64,000 bases of DNA. It comes from an uncultured Oxalobacter sp. GTDB taxonomy: Bacteria; Pseudomonadota; Gammaproteobacteria; Burkholderiales; Burkholderiaceae_D. Position numbers and translations under genes: made by a program. The notes below the pieces were generated by a model. That model worked only from the letters and a program-made list of their open reading frames with translations, ran no database searches and was not told the DNA's origin. Location: the NCBI GenBank assembly GCA_905202055.1, contig CAJKQK010000001.1, forward strand, positions 61,514 to 125,513, read 5' to 3'. Shown in pieces: positions 35,901 through 43,940 of this stretch (position 1 is the first letter of the stretch; each line of letters begins with the position of its first letter).

Positions 35901-38900
35901 AGAACTGATCCATAACGATTATCTCGGCATTGAACAGCCTTCCATCGGTATCGACGGAAAATGGGAGGTGGAAGCCGCCGAACAGGGACGCTGGCGCGGG
36001 GAAGGTGGCAATACCAACCGTGTTTCAGACCATTCCGATGTGGTGACGGGCAGTTTCGGCGCCAGCGATTATGACCGGGGCGATATCCTGACTTTTTCGG
36101 CTGACTTCGTCAACGGAACGACTTCAGGCCCCAACAAGGATGCGCTGGAACAGGGAACTCAGGGGAATGGCCTCAAGCCAACCGGGGTGGACGATCTGAC
36201 GCTGACTGCACCGAAAGTACTGGCGGAACATGCCGACAAGGGGTCCGACCATCATACCGAACTGCCTGCGGGCACATACAAGGTTTTCCATTTCGATGTG
36301 GGTGACTTTTATCTCGACGTCAATACCGGTAAGTATTACTTCGACGTCAGGGATGGAAACCCGATGATCGACGGAATGAATCTCGGCGATTCGCATTCGC
36401 TGATTTTCAATGTGACCGTAACCGACGTGCATGGTGCATCGTCCTTGCATGAATTCACGATCAACATTACCGGAAGGAATGACCGCCCTGAACTGACGGT
36501 CAGCGATACACCGCTGGGTGTAACGGCCGGCTCTGATGTGCACGGCAATCTTCTGGGCGATAACATCCTTTCCCTGGCGGACGACGATATCAGTGATACC
36601 CATACCTTCCATATCATTTCCAATCCGGCGATGAACGGAAATAATCCGGGAGATTACGAAGGAAGAACGGACGATTTCGCCTCCAACAGGTTCGACAATT
36701 ACAATCCTGTGACGCAACTCGAAGGCAAGTATGGTGTTTTGACGATCGATCCGGATACAGGCGATTATTCTTATCGTCTCTATGGAAGGGGTGAAGGCCA
36801 TGACGATGCCTGGCAACTTGTCCAGAACCTCGGCAAGGACGGCGTGCTGACTGACGAGGTCTTCCATATCGGCGTGAAGGATGCACACAATGCCTTCGAC
36901 ATCACGGATATTCACATTACCGTAAATGGCATTGAATCTCCATCTGTCGATCCGGTGGAGGGTTCCCTTGTCGTCAGCGAGGCCGGGCTGAACAATCCGG
37001 CAGACGGTTCGGAGACGGCGGTTCTGAAACTGGCCGACGGTTATGAAATCGTCGAGCCGACCGATGGCCAGTATGGTCAGGGCGAATACGGCAAGCTTGT
37101 CCGGAATGCCCAGGGGCAGTGGGAATACAGGCTTGACAAGGCTTATGGCCATGCTCCGGATCATAATTCCGCAAGCACAGCCGAGGGAGCAGATTCAATT
37201 ACGATCCAGGTCAAAGGGCCAAACGGACAGATTCAGGATGTGACGGTCAAGGTCGACATCGTCGACGACGTCCCGACGGCCAGCGTAAGCGATAACATCG
37301 ACAACACCGTCGTGGCCGGTCATGACTCGACTGACGGCGGGAAGCTGGATTTCGGCTTCGGTGCGGACAACGGTGAGGGAAAACAGCTGACGGTTTCGGT
37401 TGGCGAACGCACAGTCGACATCACGGACATCGCATCGAAGGGTTCTTATGACATTGCCGGACAGTATGGAACCCTGAGCCTCCATGCGGATGGAACGTAC
37501 ACTTACCATGCCAATCCGAATATAAGGCAAGGTCAGGACAGTTTCAGTATTTCCATCAGGGATGCGGACGGTGATACTGCCCAATCCGGGATAGATGTCA
37601 ATGTCGTTTCGGCCGCTGGTCCCGACGGCGGCCGGATCGCTCATGTCACCGTCAGCGAATCGGGCCTGAACGATGTGGCGAATACGTCGGAAACGGCGAC
37701 GATCAGGGCGCCTGACGGTTATACCATCGTAAGCGTGGAACAACAGGATGTCCATTCACCGGGAACGGTATCACAGGACAGTGAAGGAAACTGGCATTAC
37801 ACCCTGGACACGGCGATTGATTCCGGGCAGGCGCAGGGAGCGAATACGGTAGAAGGCGCCGATACGGTCAGGATGACCGTTCAGGATGAATTCGGCAATC
37901 AGTTCCAGATCAATGTGAAGGTCGATATCGTCGACGACGTTCCGCATATCGATGTAGCGGAAAACGGATCGATACTGACGGGCGGACAAAGAATCTACGA
38001 CGGTTCACTGACGATAGACTACGGTGCCGATGCCCATTCAGGTGAGCCGGGTGGCGCGGATATTCGCGTACAGGTCGCCGGTTCGGATTTTTGCGGTACG
38101 TTCAGGGTAAATGCAGACGGCAGTTTTATAAATGACTCTGTCGATCTGATGATGGGCACAAACGTTATCGGCAAGCTGGAGCTGGCGACCGGAAAAGACG
38201 GCCATTATGAATATAAATTCATACCGGTCTCAGGTCATGAAAACGATCAGGTCAATATCGAATTGTCTGTAAGGGATAATGACGGCGATACGACAATCGG
38301 TACCATTGTCATCGATCCGGCGATACCGCCTGTTCAGGTAAATCACGCGCCGGAAGTGGGCAATATTCTGGCTACGGTCGAATACGCGAATCAGGCCGTT
38401 CATGTGGATGGTACCGACAGGATGATCGTACACGAGCTCCTGTCACATTCGACTTACGCGGGCGTCAGGGTCGACGCGACTCATGATCTGTTCACGACTT
38501 ATGTGGGTATGAGCCTGGCCGATGCCAAAGCACAAGCCCGTGTGATTTACGACTGGCAGTACAGCAGTCTCGTGAACAGTGCCGATTGTCCAAAGGTCAT
38601 CTGGGTTCAGGGATCGCTTCCCGTCAATGGCAGCCTGAAGGTACCGGCTGGTACGATAGTCATTGTCGATGGCGACCTGAATATAAACGGCAACCCGAAA
38701 ACGGCTGGCGCCGATATCGAGGGTATCCTGTTTGTGAAGAATAACTTCAACCTCAATCAGGTCCGTTTTGAATTGCAGGCTGATCATACCGATACGGCAT
38801 TGATCCTTATCCAGGGCAAGGTACAAAGCAATGCGAATATCAATGCACAGGGAACGGGTGATCTGGATACCTCTATCCCGACCGATACAGAACAGGTCCT

Positions 38901-40086
38901 TATCGACCTGAACAAGACCTTTACGGATGCCGATGGCGACAGGATGACTTTTTCCGTCGATGGCCGTGCCCTGCCGGAGGGATATACGGCTTCTGTCACC
39001 GACGGTGTGCTGACGGTTACCGGAAAGGACGGCGTTTTCGGTCATCATGCCGTCACGGTTACGGCAACCGATGACAAGGGCGCGTCCACGAGCGTGTCTT
39101 TCGATATCAACGTCAGTGGCCATCTTGCCAATGTGACGGTATCGCCGGCCGAACATGGTGCGGCGTCCATCGACACGATGATGCTTTCCGCAATGGATAC
39201 GGGTACCGGTGCGGAACATGTGAGCGATGTGGCCGGACATGAACCTGGCGTTAATCCGTCCCATCCGGATGGTCTGGAAGGCATGATTGCGGCGGCCGAT
39301 ACAATCGGACACGGTACGGCGGGACACGATGTCCTTTATGGCGAAGGCGGCCATGATCTGATAGAGGGCGATGGAAGCGGCACGACGGCCGGTGCACTGG
39401 CCGGTCTGGTCCATACGGACAGCTCTTTCGAATCGGTTCCGGACACGAGTCAGCCGATGAGTCCGGAACAGCTCAAAGGTCTGTCGGACGGTCTTGAAAC
39501 GCTGGAGCACCACAACGACGGCAACGACGTCCTGATGGGCGGCGCAGGTAACGATGTGCTGATCGGCATGGGTGGAAACGATGTCCTGCATGGTGGTGAA
39601 GGGCATGACATGCTTATCGGCGGTTCCGGTGACGACATTCTCGTCGGCGGCAAGGGCGACGACGTTCTGGAGGGTGGCCCGGGCCATGATATATTCCGGT
39701 ACCATCAGGGCGACCTGGATGGTGTCGTCAGTGGGGACGCCATTTCGGATTTCCATGCAGGCAATCTAAACCCGTCCGGAGGTACGGTCGACCAGCATGC
39801 CGACATTCTGGATCTGAAAGATCTGCTGACCGGAACGGACAAGCTGGCAGGTGGCGCTTCCGACCTGATCGATGGGGGGTATCTCCAGTTTGACGATATC
39901 AAACGGAATGATGACGGATCGGTGACGGTGAAACTGTCTATCGATACTAATGGTGCTGGGGGTGGAGCGGACTTCCATAAAGTGGCCACGATCACGATGA
40001 ATGGTGTTCATCTTGGCGATAACCCGGCCAATCATGCCCAGGATCTGCTGAATCAGCTGGTTCAGAACAACGAAATCAGGATATAG
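32998..40086 (+). CDS. Giant LapA-like RTX adhesin 2, 2362 residues
   Basis: This tandem paralogue of adhesin 1 has the same retention module (MAIGIVRALVG...NGGFATVGSNDRLVL) and TAAG at 106-109. About seven VCBS-like repeats follow to about residue 1310. Next are two divergent Ig-like repeats ending 'VDIVDDVP', then a distinct segment near 1785-1960 with no VCBS pattern (GTIVIVDGDLNINGNP, then ALILIQGKVQSNANIN). RTX nonapeptides occur near 2105-2120 and 2175-2230, then a type I secretion target domain. AAGGT precedes the ATG. It should be exported and retained like LapA, with release depending on a LapG-like protease. It differs from adhesin 1 in its C-terminal third. Confidence 0.93.
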   Translation: MAIGIVRALVGTSTATDSRGNTRVLRVGDAVELNEIIQSSAGSTVLVQFDNGGFATVGSNDRLVLDQSVPDPAGTNQTAQGTEQNVEDIQAMIAAGMDPTQVAEATAAGADAGTAGDPGHSGSHSFVVVDQEGARGDVTPGFGTDISASPANTAAAQTAGPRFFINPDAGTGTGTDTPTTPDVPAEPPNDAPAITERSGATLHLKEAGVGTVEQGGKPGWALGDHNHAIAGMPEAGGSFTVSDADGDTLFARLVDSRNNPVADVVTDPVTGVMTLETEYGTLTVTPTVNPDGSVTYEYRFELNGNADSMNEGDFADYEYRVEVSDGHGGTVSEDIHVRIDGTNDAPSIKFDSVHVKEAGDGTTAVGGNDGHVGDDHHRFVVHGNLSAKAGDVDAGDTLTYSVDIKGGDNNLETASTGGNVVTDADGKNVSVPVEVLSGTTENGIQTIVTNYGTFTLNTATGEYTFELNTADGNPANNLAQGEFLNLGFTSTVTDQSGAIANHTVRVTVEGSNDAPVLSRPDAVDVWQGGNEHTVAGQVVGSDADHGAKLAYSFGVDAHGNPVTEIETSCGTVRIDPQTGEYEYTLKPGTTAGDVTDEFTVRVTDEHGAYDEKNVSVNVHPNQTPVIDGDPGDSLALKEAGVGTVGEGGKPGWAPGEHNHVIAGNKEDDSSFTVRDPESGKLTASLLDKDGIPVAGVQTDDSGKMTLQTEYGILTVTPVGNADGSVTYTYHYELNDTLSDSLDQGDSVHEEFRIQVSDGHNGTLTHPVDITIEGTNDAPTFNGRGQNVQLKEDGVFDGNKPLTEDHKNDGFVHEQNSRPKVGGDLSRYVTDADNDAELTYSVNHFNVNNTAVDSLETTLYTGNNKPVIDAATGKPVPVTVEMTGSPTTDANGIQTVKTNYGTLTVDTGTGHYTFELGGDEVSDKLVNSMAAGEKFSFQFETVVTDEHLAIGKHLLTVVIEGANDAPSFAELIHNDYLGIEQPSIGIDGKWEVEAAEQGRWRGEGGNTNRVSDHSDVVTGSFGASDYDRGDILTFSADFVNGTTSGPNKDALEQGTQGNGLKPTGVDDLTLTAPKVLAEHADKGSDHHTELPAGTYKVFHFDVGDFYLDVNTGKYYFDVRDGNPMIDGMNLGDSHSLIFNVTVTDVHGASSLHEFTINITGRNDRPELTVSDTPLGVTAGSDVHGNLLGDNILSLADDDISDTHTFHIISNPAMNGNNPGDYEGRTDDFASNRFDNYNPVTQLEGKYGVLTIDPDTGDYSYRLYGRGEGHDDAWQLVQNLGKDGVLTDEVFHIGVKDAHNAFDITDIHITVNGIESPSVDPVEGSLVVSEAGLNNPADGSETAVLKLADGYEIVEPTDGQYGQGEYGKLVRNAQGQWEYRLDKAYGHAPDHNSASTAEGADSITIQVKGPNGQIQDVTVKVDIVDDVPTASVSDNIDNTVVAGHDSTDGGKLDFGFGADNGEGKQLTVSVGERTVDITDIASKGSYDIAGQYGTLSLHADGTYTYHANPNIRQGQDSFSISIRDADGDTAQSGIDVNVVSAAGPDGGRIAHVTVSESGLNDVANTSETATIRAPDGYTIVSVEQQDVHSPGTVSQDSEGNWHYTLDTAIDSGQAQGANTVEGADTVRMTVQDEFGNQFQINVKVDIVDDVPHIDVAENGSILTGGQRIYDGSLTIDYGADAHSGEPGGADIRVQVAGSDFCGTFRVNADGSFINDSVDLMMGTNVIGKLELATGKDGHYEYKFIPVSGHENDQVNIELSVRDNDGDTTIGTIVIDPAIPPVQVNHAPEVGNILATVEYANQAVHVDGTDRMIVHELLSHSTYAGVRVDATHDLFTTYVGMSLADAKAQARVIYDWQYSSLVNSADCPKVIWVQGSLPVNGSLKVPAGTIVIVDGDLNINGNPKTAGADIEGILFVKNNFNLNQVRFELQADHTDTALILIQGKVQSNANINAQGTGDLDTSIPTDTEQVLIDLNKTFTDADGDRMTFSVDGRALPEGYTASVTDGVLTVTGKDGVFGHHAVTVTATDDKGASTSVSFDINVSGHLANVTVSPAEHGAASIDTMMLSAMDTGTGAEHVSDVAGHEPGVNPSHPDGLEGMIAAADTIGHGTAGHDVLYGEGGHDLIEGDGSGTTAGALAGLVHTDSSFESVPDTSQPMSPEQLKGLSDGLETLEHHNDGNDVLMGGAGNDVLIGMGGNDVLHGGEGHDMLIGGSGDDILVGGKGDDVLEGGPGHDIFRYHQGDLDGVVSGDAISDFHAGNLNPSGGTVDQHADILDLKDLLTGTDKLAGGASDLIDGGYLQFDDIKRNDDGSVTVKLSIDTNGAGGGADFHKVATITMNGVHLGDNPANHAQDLLNQLVQNNEIRI

Positions 40087-40106
40087 CGCTTGCCGACAGA
40101 AGAATG

Positions 40107-40138
40107 CGGGGATACCTGTCAAACGGTATCCCCGTTTT
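40107..40138 (+). terminator. Terminator of adhesin 2
   Basis: CGGGGATACC (40107-40116) and GGTATCCCCG (40125-40134) pair around an eight-base loop, followed by TTTT, 20 bases after the stop. Confidence 0.88.
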
Positions 40139-40215
40139 CTATCGCCTGTAAAATGGATGGGAACGGATATTTTTTCGGCCGTGTCTCATAATGAATAGCG
40201 CACCGGGAAAAAGAC

Positions 40216-40503
40216 ATGCTACCGTCCGGAAACAGGCTGATCTTTCAATATGACGGCAATGTGGTGATTCAGGTCAGGGGGGACTCTACCCTTCGGGTAA
40301 CGGGCAAGCCGACGATCGAGGCAGGCACGCTGAACCTGAAAGCGACTCAAAACCTGTCCTTGTCCGCCATGAATGTCGAGATGAAGGTACAACAGTCGAT
40401 GTCGCAGAGTGGAACGGCGGTGTCTGTCAGGGCAAATGCGGCGGGTGAAATCACCAGTAATGGAATACTGGACATTCATGGTTCCCTTCTCAAAATAAAC
40501 TGA
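40216..40503 (+). CDS. Small beta-rich spike-like protein, VgrG/gp5 C-terminal type
   Basis: This 95-residue protein consists of short alternating strands (NVVIQVRGDSTLRV, TIEAGTLNLKATQNLSLSA, VEMKVQQSM, GEITSNGILDIHG). That pattern resembles the C-terminal beta-helix of VgrG and phage gp5/gpV spikes. No gp27-like or OB-fold part is present. It lies 63 bases before a PAAR gene, whose product caps such spikes, so the two probably form a two-piece needle tip. The spike assignment is inference from pattern and neighbour; I recognise no named family. Confidence 0.6.
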   Translation: MLPSGNRLIFQYDGNVVIQVRGDSTLRVTGKPTIEAGTLNLKATQNLSLSAMNVEMKVQQSMSQSGTAVSVRANAAGEITSNGILDIHGSLLKIN

Positions 40504-40566
40504 TTTACCGTTTTTTCGTTATTATCAAGAAGAAAATCCATTCCATCCGCTGCCCGAATCGGAGAC

Positions 40567-40839
40567 ATGCATACCTGCACCATGCAGACCCCCGTGATTC
40601 CACCGGTTCCACACGCCGGTGACCCGATCCTTCCTCCGGGATGTTCCACAGTAGTGATCGGGGGAATGTCCGCGGCACGGGTGGGGGATCTGGTGCTTTG
40701 TGCCGGCCCTCCCGACTTGATCGAAAACGGTTCATCGACGGTTCTGATCGGTGGACATCCTGCTGCCCGGATGGGCGATACGACTGCACATGGCGGGACG
40801 ATTGTGTCGGGATGCCCCACGGTAGTGATCGGCGGATAG
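40567..40839 (+). CDS. PAAR-domain spike tip protein
   Basis: This 90-residue protein is a single PAAR domain with nothing fused to it. The repeated segments CSTVVIGGMSAARVGD, SSTVLIGGHPAARMGD and CPTVVIGG are typical, and His and Cys residues could bind the tip metal. PAAR proteins sharpen the VgrG spike of type VI secretion systems and related contractile injectors. No T6SS sheath, tube or baseplate genes are in the window, so this is an orphan PAAR next to an orphan mini-spike. An effector may be among the neighbours, but none is obvious. Confidence 0.9.
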   Translation: MHTCTMQTPVIPPVPHAGDPILPPGCSTVVIGGMSAARVGDLVLCAGPPDLIENGSSTVLIGGHPAARMGDTTAHGGTIVSGCPTVVIGG

Positions 40840-40958
40840 CCGGTTCGGTTGCGTTCGCTTTTTCCCCGTACAGTGCCTGAACAGAACGCTGCCGTGCCGA
40901 ATGGTACGCTCTCGAGACCGATTGATGGCCTTATATGAAAACCGGCAGGAAAAAGCGA

Positions 40959-41666
40959 TCAGTGCAGAGCGGATGAGGCGGTTTCGTCTTTTTTGCGGAT
41001 GACGAGCATTTCGTGGGCACCATTAAGATAGTGGCAGTTTGTTTTCCTCAGGCTTACCTTGCAATCGTCGCAAAACCGTCCAATGATCCGGTCGGTCAGT
41101 GGCGAGTGCTTTCCGGTTTTGTCCATCGTCGGAAAGATGCGGATTTCATGGCAGATACGGAGCATTTCCCCGAGTGCCTGCAAATGGAAGTTGACGCCCA
41201 GTTTGGGATAAAGCATCAGAAAGTGAGACGAGAGTCCCAGATCGAATGAATCATCCGGAAAAGGGATTTTAAATGGCAGTTCATGATCGATGTAGCGCCC
41301 TTCGGCTTTTCCTTTTTCATAATCGTCGAGAAAAGTCCGGGTGGCGTCCATGTGATGTTTTTCAAGCTCGTCGATGTTCCTGGCTGCGATCGATTCGTCC
41401 AGCGGCGTGTTTTTGCAGATATCCTCGAACATCAGGCGTTTCGCTTCCCGAAGGCACACTTCAAGCTTTTCCACCGGATAACGGTAAACGGGGTCGAACG
41501 AGACGACCTGGCCCCCCTGCTGGCAACATTCAGCGTTGAAACTGGCGGGACCATCCGCAAATCCGGCGATTTTTCCGTTCAGTTCGGGTTCGCACAATCC
41601 GAACATGTTGGTGTATTCATGGAAATTTCGCCCCCAGGGCACAAGGTTTCTCAAGCGGTAAGTCAT
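40959..41666 (-). CDS. SAM-dependent methyltransferase-like protein
   Basis: This 235-residue protein has a class I methyltransferase-like N-terminal part: FADGPASFNAECCQQGGQVVSFDPVY resembles motif I plus the acidic end of strand 2. PFPDDSFDLGLSSHFLMLY fits motifs IV-V. The substrate cannot be told. It is transcribed towards the PAAR gene on the other strand and has no operon partner. The central region (residues 70-130) is helical and charged. Family members of this kind are usually annotated only as hypothetical methyltransferases. Confidence 0.7.
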   Translation of the reverse strand: MTYRLRNLVPWGRNFHEYTNMFGLCEPELNGKIAGFADGPASFNAECCQQGGQVVSFDPVYRYPVEKLEVCLREAKRLMFEDICKNTPLDESIAARNIDELEKHHMDATRTFLDDYEKGKAEGRYIDHELPFKIPFPDDSFDLGLSSHFLMLYPKLGVNFHLQALGEMLRICHEIRIFPTMDKTGKHSPLTDRIIGRFCDDCKVSLRKTNCHYLNGAHEMLVIRKKDETASSALH

Positions 41667-42187
41667 TTTCTTCTCCTGGCTGTTTTAATCCGGAAAAGCT
41701 GGCATGTGCTGGTCCGGATGGTGTCACTACGCTGTCACGTGAAAAGGTTCGTGAAGCAGTGATCCAGCTTTTTTCTTGTGATGTCAGTTTTTAGACTGGC
41801 TGGAAATATTCCGGTTCCGGTCTTGTCATGGAAGTAATTTTGCTGTCAGGCAAAAAATGTTTTTTCAAAACCGGATGGATAATTTAAAGATTGCCTGAAA
41901 CGGGGTTTTGTTCCGGATCAAATGCGGGAAAGGTCTTTTTCCCGTTCCGGCATGCCCGGAAAATACCTGACCGGACGCATTTTCCGGTGGCGGACGCCTG
42001 TTTATATGGTTTTGAGGCCATAAACCATGTTTGTCTGCCGGATCGATAATTGAAACAGCGACATCCGGGAATAGACGTTTTGTTTTTCTGCAAGAGAACG
42101 TTTTCCAGCCTGTCTGGTCTGATGAAGAAGGTTGTCCGTTCCACTGGATAGCCCCCATCCCTGCAGGAAAATACCGGATTGGCGGAT
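41667..42187. other. Gene-free region between the methyltransferase and gdx
   Basis: I find no convincing gene in this stretch. Open frames on the minus strand (41865-42297) lack ribosome sites and plausible composition. Several short inverted repeats rich in CCGG-type sequence are present, with no clear terminator layout. Confidence 0.5.
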
Positions 42188-42216
42188 TTGCCGGTTTGGG
42201 AAAAGAACGGTATATT
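42188..42216 (+). promoter_or_regulatory. Promoter of the gdx riboswitch transcript
   Basis: TTGCCG (42188-42193) and TATATT (42211-42216) are separated by exactly 17 bases. The predicted transcript start, near 42223, falls just at the first riboswitch hairpin. Confidence 0.7.
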
Positions 42217-42220
42217 ATCC

Positions 42221-42290
42221 GGGATCGGGGACGACCCCGGTTTTCTCTGCCTTCTTTTTAAAAGGGACGACCCTTGTTTTTCTGAAAGGA
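42221..42290 (+). ncRNA. Guanidine-II riboswitch (mini-ykkC)
   Basis: Two small hairpins each present an ACGA loop: CGGGGACGACCCCG (42226-42239) and AAGGGACGACCCTT (42262-42275), joined by a 22-base linker. This is the defining architecture of guanidine-II riboswitches, which regulate guanidine exporters. The second hairpin lies directly before the ribosome site GAAAGGA (42284-42290) of the downstream gdx gene, so ligand binding probably frees that site for translation. Confidence 0.93.
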
Positions 42291-42296
42291 TTTTCA

Positions 42297-42611
42297 ATGG
42301 TCTGGTTCCTTTTGATCATCGCCGGTCTATTCGAGACCGCCTGGGCTCTCGGCCTGAAATACACGGAAGGGTTCACCCGCCTGTGGCCTTCGGTCGGCAC
42401 GCTGATTGCCATGACCGCCAGTTTTTTGTTGCTGGCGCATTGCATGAAAACGCTTCCGGTCGGGACGGCATACGCTGTCTGGACAGGTATCGGTATTGCC
42501 GGAACGGCCATTCTGGGTATTTTCCTGTTCAACGAACCGCTTTCCTGGCCGGGAATAGTGTTTCTTCTGATGATTCTGGGGGGGATTGCCGGACTGAAAT
42601 GGATGGCATGA
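42297..42611 (+). CDS. gdx: Guanidinium exporter Gdx (SugE), SMR family
   Basis: This 104-residue protein has four predicted membrane helices and belongs to the small multidrug resistance family. The first helix, LIIAGLFETAWALGLKYTEGF, carries the conserved membrane glutamate (Glu13) and the SugE-type lysine. Gdx proteins export guanidinium in exchange for protons as dual-topology dimers. The upstream guanidine-II riboswitch points to guanidinium rather than quaternary ammonium as the substrate. ATG 42297 is chosen for the GAAAGGA site six bases upstream; a longer open frame beginning at 42132 runs through the riboswitch and is not real. Confidence 0.96.
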   Translation: MVWFLLIIAGLFETAWALGLKYTEGFTRLWPSVGTLIAMTASFLLLAHCMKTLPVGTAYAVWTGIGIAGTAILGIFLFNEPLSWPGIVFLLMILGGIAGLKWMA

Positions 42612-42734
42612 CGCGGCCTCATTCTGACCGGCAACATATCCCATGTGACTGACAAGAGGTTGAACCGGCAAAATAGCCGTCCGGTTCCGTATGGAAGAGG
42701 ACGGCTTTTGAAATGGATCAGACAGTTTCGGGTT

Positions 42735-43712
42735 TTATACCGGTGGCAGCACACTGTCGATATAACCCATTTCTTTTTTCGTCAGGGAAAAGTCTCCTGC
42801 TTTTGCATTTTCAACGGCCTGTTCCGGTGTCCTGGCACCGGCCAGAACGGCGGAGATGCCGGTTCGCTGGATTGTCCAGCGCAAGACGAGCTGGGCAATC
42901 GTGATTTTCCTGTCTTCGGCCAGCGGTTTCAGTTGCAGGACGAAGTTATCGACACGGCGAATGTTTTCATCGGTGAACCGCGCGTTGTCGCGCCGGAAGT
43001 CGCCTTTCGGGAAAACGGTTCCGGGATTGATCGTTCCGGTCAACAGCCCCGATTCGAGCGGACGGTAGGCCAGTACGGCTTTCTTGTGGTCGAGGCAATA
43101 ACGTAGGGTTTCCTCTTCGACGCCCCGGTTGATCATGGAGTAGGGAATCTGGTTCGAGACGATATGGATATGTTTTTCCGCTTCGGCCATCTGTCCGCCA
43201 CTGTAATTGGCAACGCCTGCGTAACGGACTTTTCCCTGATGGATCAGCATTTGCACGGCTTCGAAGGTTTCGTCCATCGGCGTGGCGTCGTCGGGCCAGT
43301 GAAGCTGGTAGATGTCGATATAGTCGGTTTTGAGACGTTTCAGGCTGCCTTCGCATTCGGCGATGATACTGTCCCGTCCGGCATGGCGCACGATATCGAC
43401 CCGATTGCCGGCCGCGTTGGTCATGCTTGAAAAAGGGATTCCGCCGTTGATGTCCCACCTCAACCCGAACTTGGTCAGGATCTGGATTTTGTCGCGTGGC
43501 AGGCATTCGATCGCTTCGCCGATAATCGTTTCGGCGTCGCCCAGACCGTAAAGGGGGGCAGTGTCGAAGGACGTCACGCCCGCCTGATAACTGGCCTGTG
43601 CCGCTTTGACGGCATCGGTTCTTTCCGATGCACTCCATCCTCCGTTAGCCCATGAACCGAATACGACGACGGAGAGTTTCATGTCGGTTCCCGGAATGCT
43701 GCGATATTCCAT
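42735..43712 (-). CDS. Aldo/keto reductase 1
   Basis: This 325-residue NAD(P)H-dependent oxidoreductase has a TIM-barrel fold. Catalytic tetrad positions are visible as FDTAPLYGLG (Asp and Tyr), ILTKFGL (Lys) and YQLHWPDD (His). SAVLAGARTPEQAVEN near the C terminus is the cofactor phosphate-binding block. It is a close paralogue of the next minus-strand gene, sharing most motif sequences, and the pair looks like a tandem duplication. The substrate cannot be inferred. AAAGGA lies before the ATG. Confidence 0.92.
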   Translation of the reverse strand: MEYRSIPGTDMKLSVVVFGSWANGGWSASERTDAVKAAQASYQAGVTSFDTAPLYGLGDAETIIGEAIECLPRDKIQILTKFGLRWDINGGIPFSSMTNAAGNRVDIVRHAGRDSIIAECEGSLKRLKTDYIDIYQLHWPDDATPMDETFEAVQMLIHQGKVRYAGVANYSGGQMAEAEKHIHIVSNQIPYSMINRGVEEETLRYCLDHKKAVLAYRPLESGLLTGTINPGTVFPKGDFRRDNARFTDENIRRVDNFVLQLKPLAEDRKITIAQLVLRWTIQRTGISAVLAGARTPEQAVENAKAGDFSLTKKEMGYIDSVLPPV

Positions 43713-43886
43713 ATCCTGATCCTTTCTGGTTACATAAAAGGCAGATGGCTGTTCTGCAGGGACGCGCCCACTGGTGAAGGCCGGTTTGTCCGCAAAAGCG
43801 CGCCGGTGAAGAAAAGTGTACCGGTTTTCGGCCTGCCGTTTTCCGGATCGGTCAAAAGCGTGTCAAATAAAACGGAATCCGGAAAG

Positions 43887-43916
43887 AAAACGCCGGAAAG
43901 AGCTTCCCGGCGTTTT
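43887..43916 (-). terminator. Terminator of aldo/keto reductase 2
   Basis: AAAACGCCGG and CCGGCGTTTT form a 10-bp stem around a 10-base loop. On the minus strand it follows the stop of the reductase gene at 43941, ending in TTTTCTTT. Confidence 0.82.
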
Positions 43917-43940
43917 GGAGGATCACTTGCCGTACCGGCT

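Noticed and set aside
25691..39756. Many minus-strand frames of 200-440 codons opposite the two adhesins
   Set aside because: They mirror the VCBS repeats; composition is Arg- and His-rich and implausible, and no ribosome sites are seen.
42132..42296. N-terminal extension of gdx
   Set aside because: It runs through the promoter and the guanidine-II riboswitch; the internal ATG has a proper ribosome site.
41865..42297. Minus-strand frames between the methyltransferase and gdx
   Set aside because: No ribosome site, odd composition and overlap with the riboswitch region.
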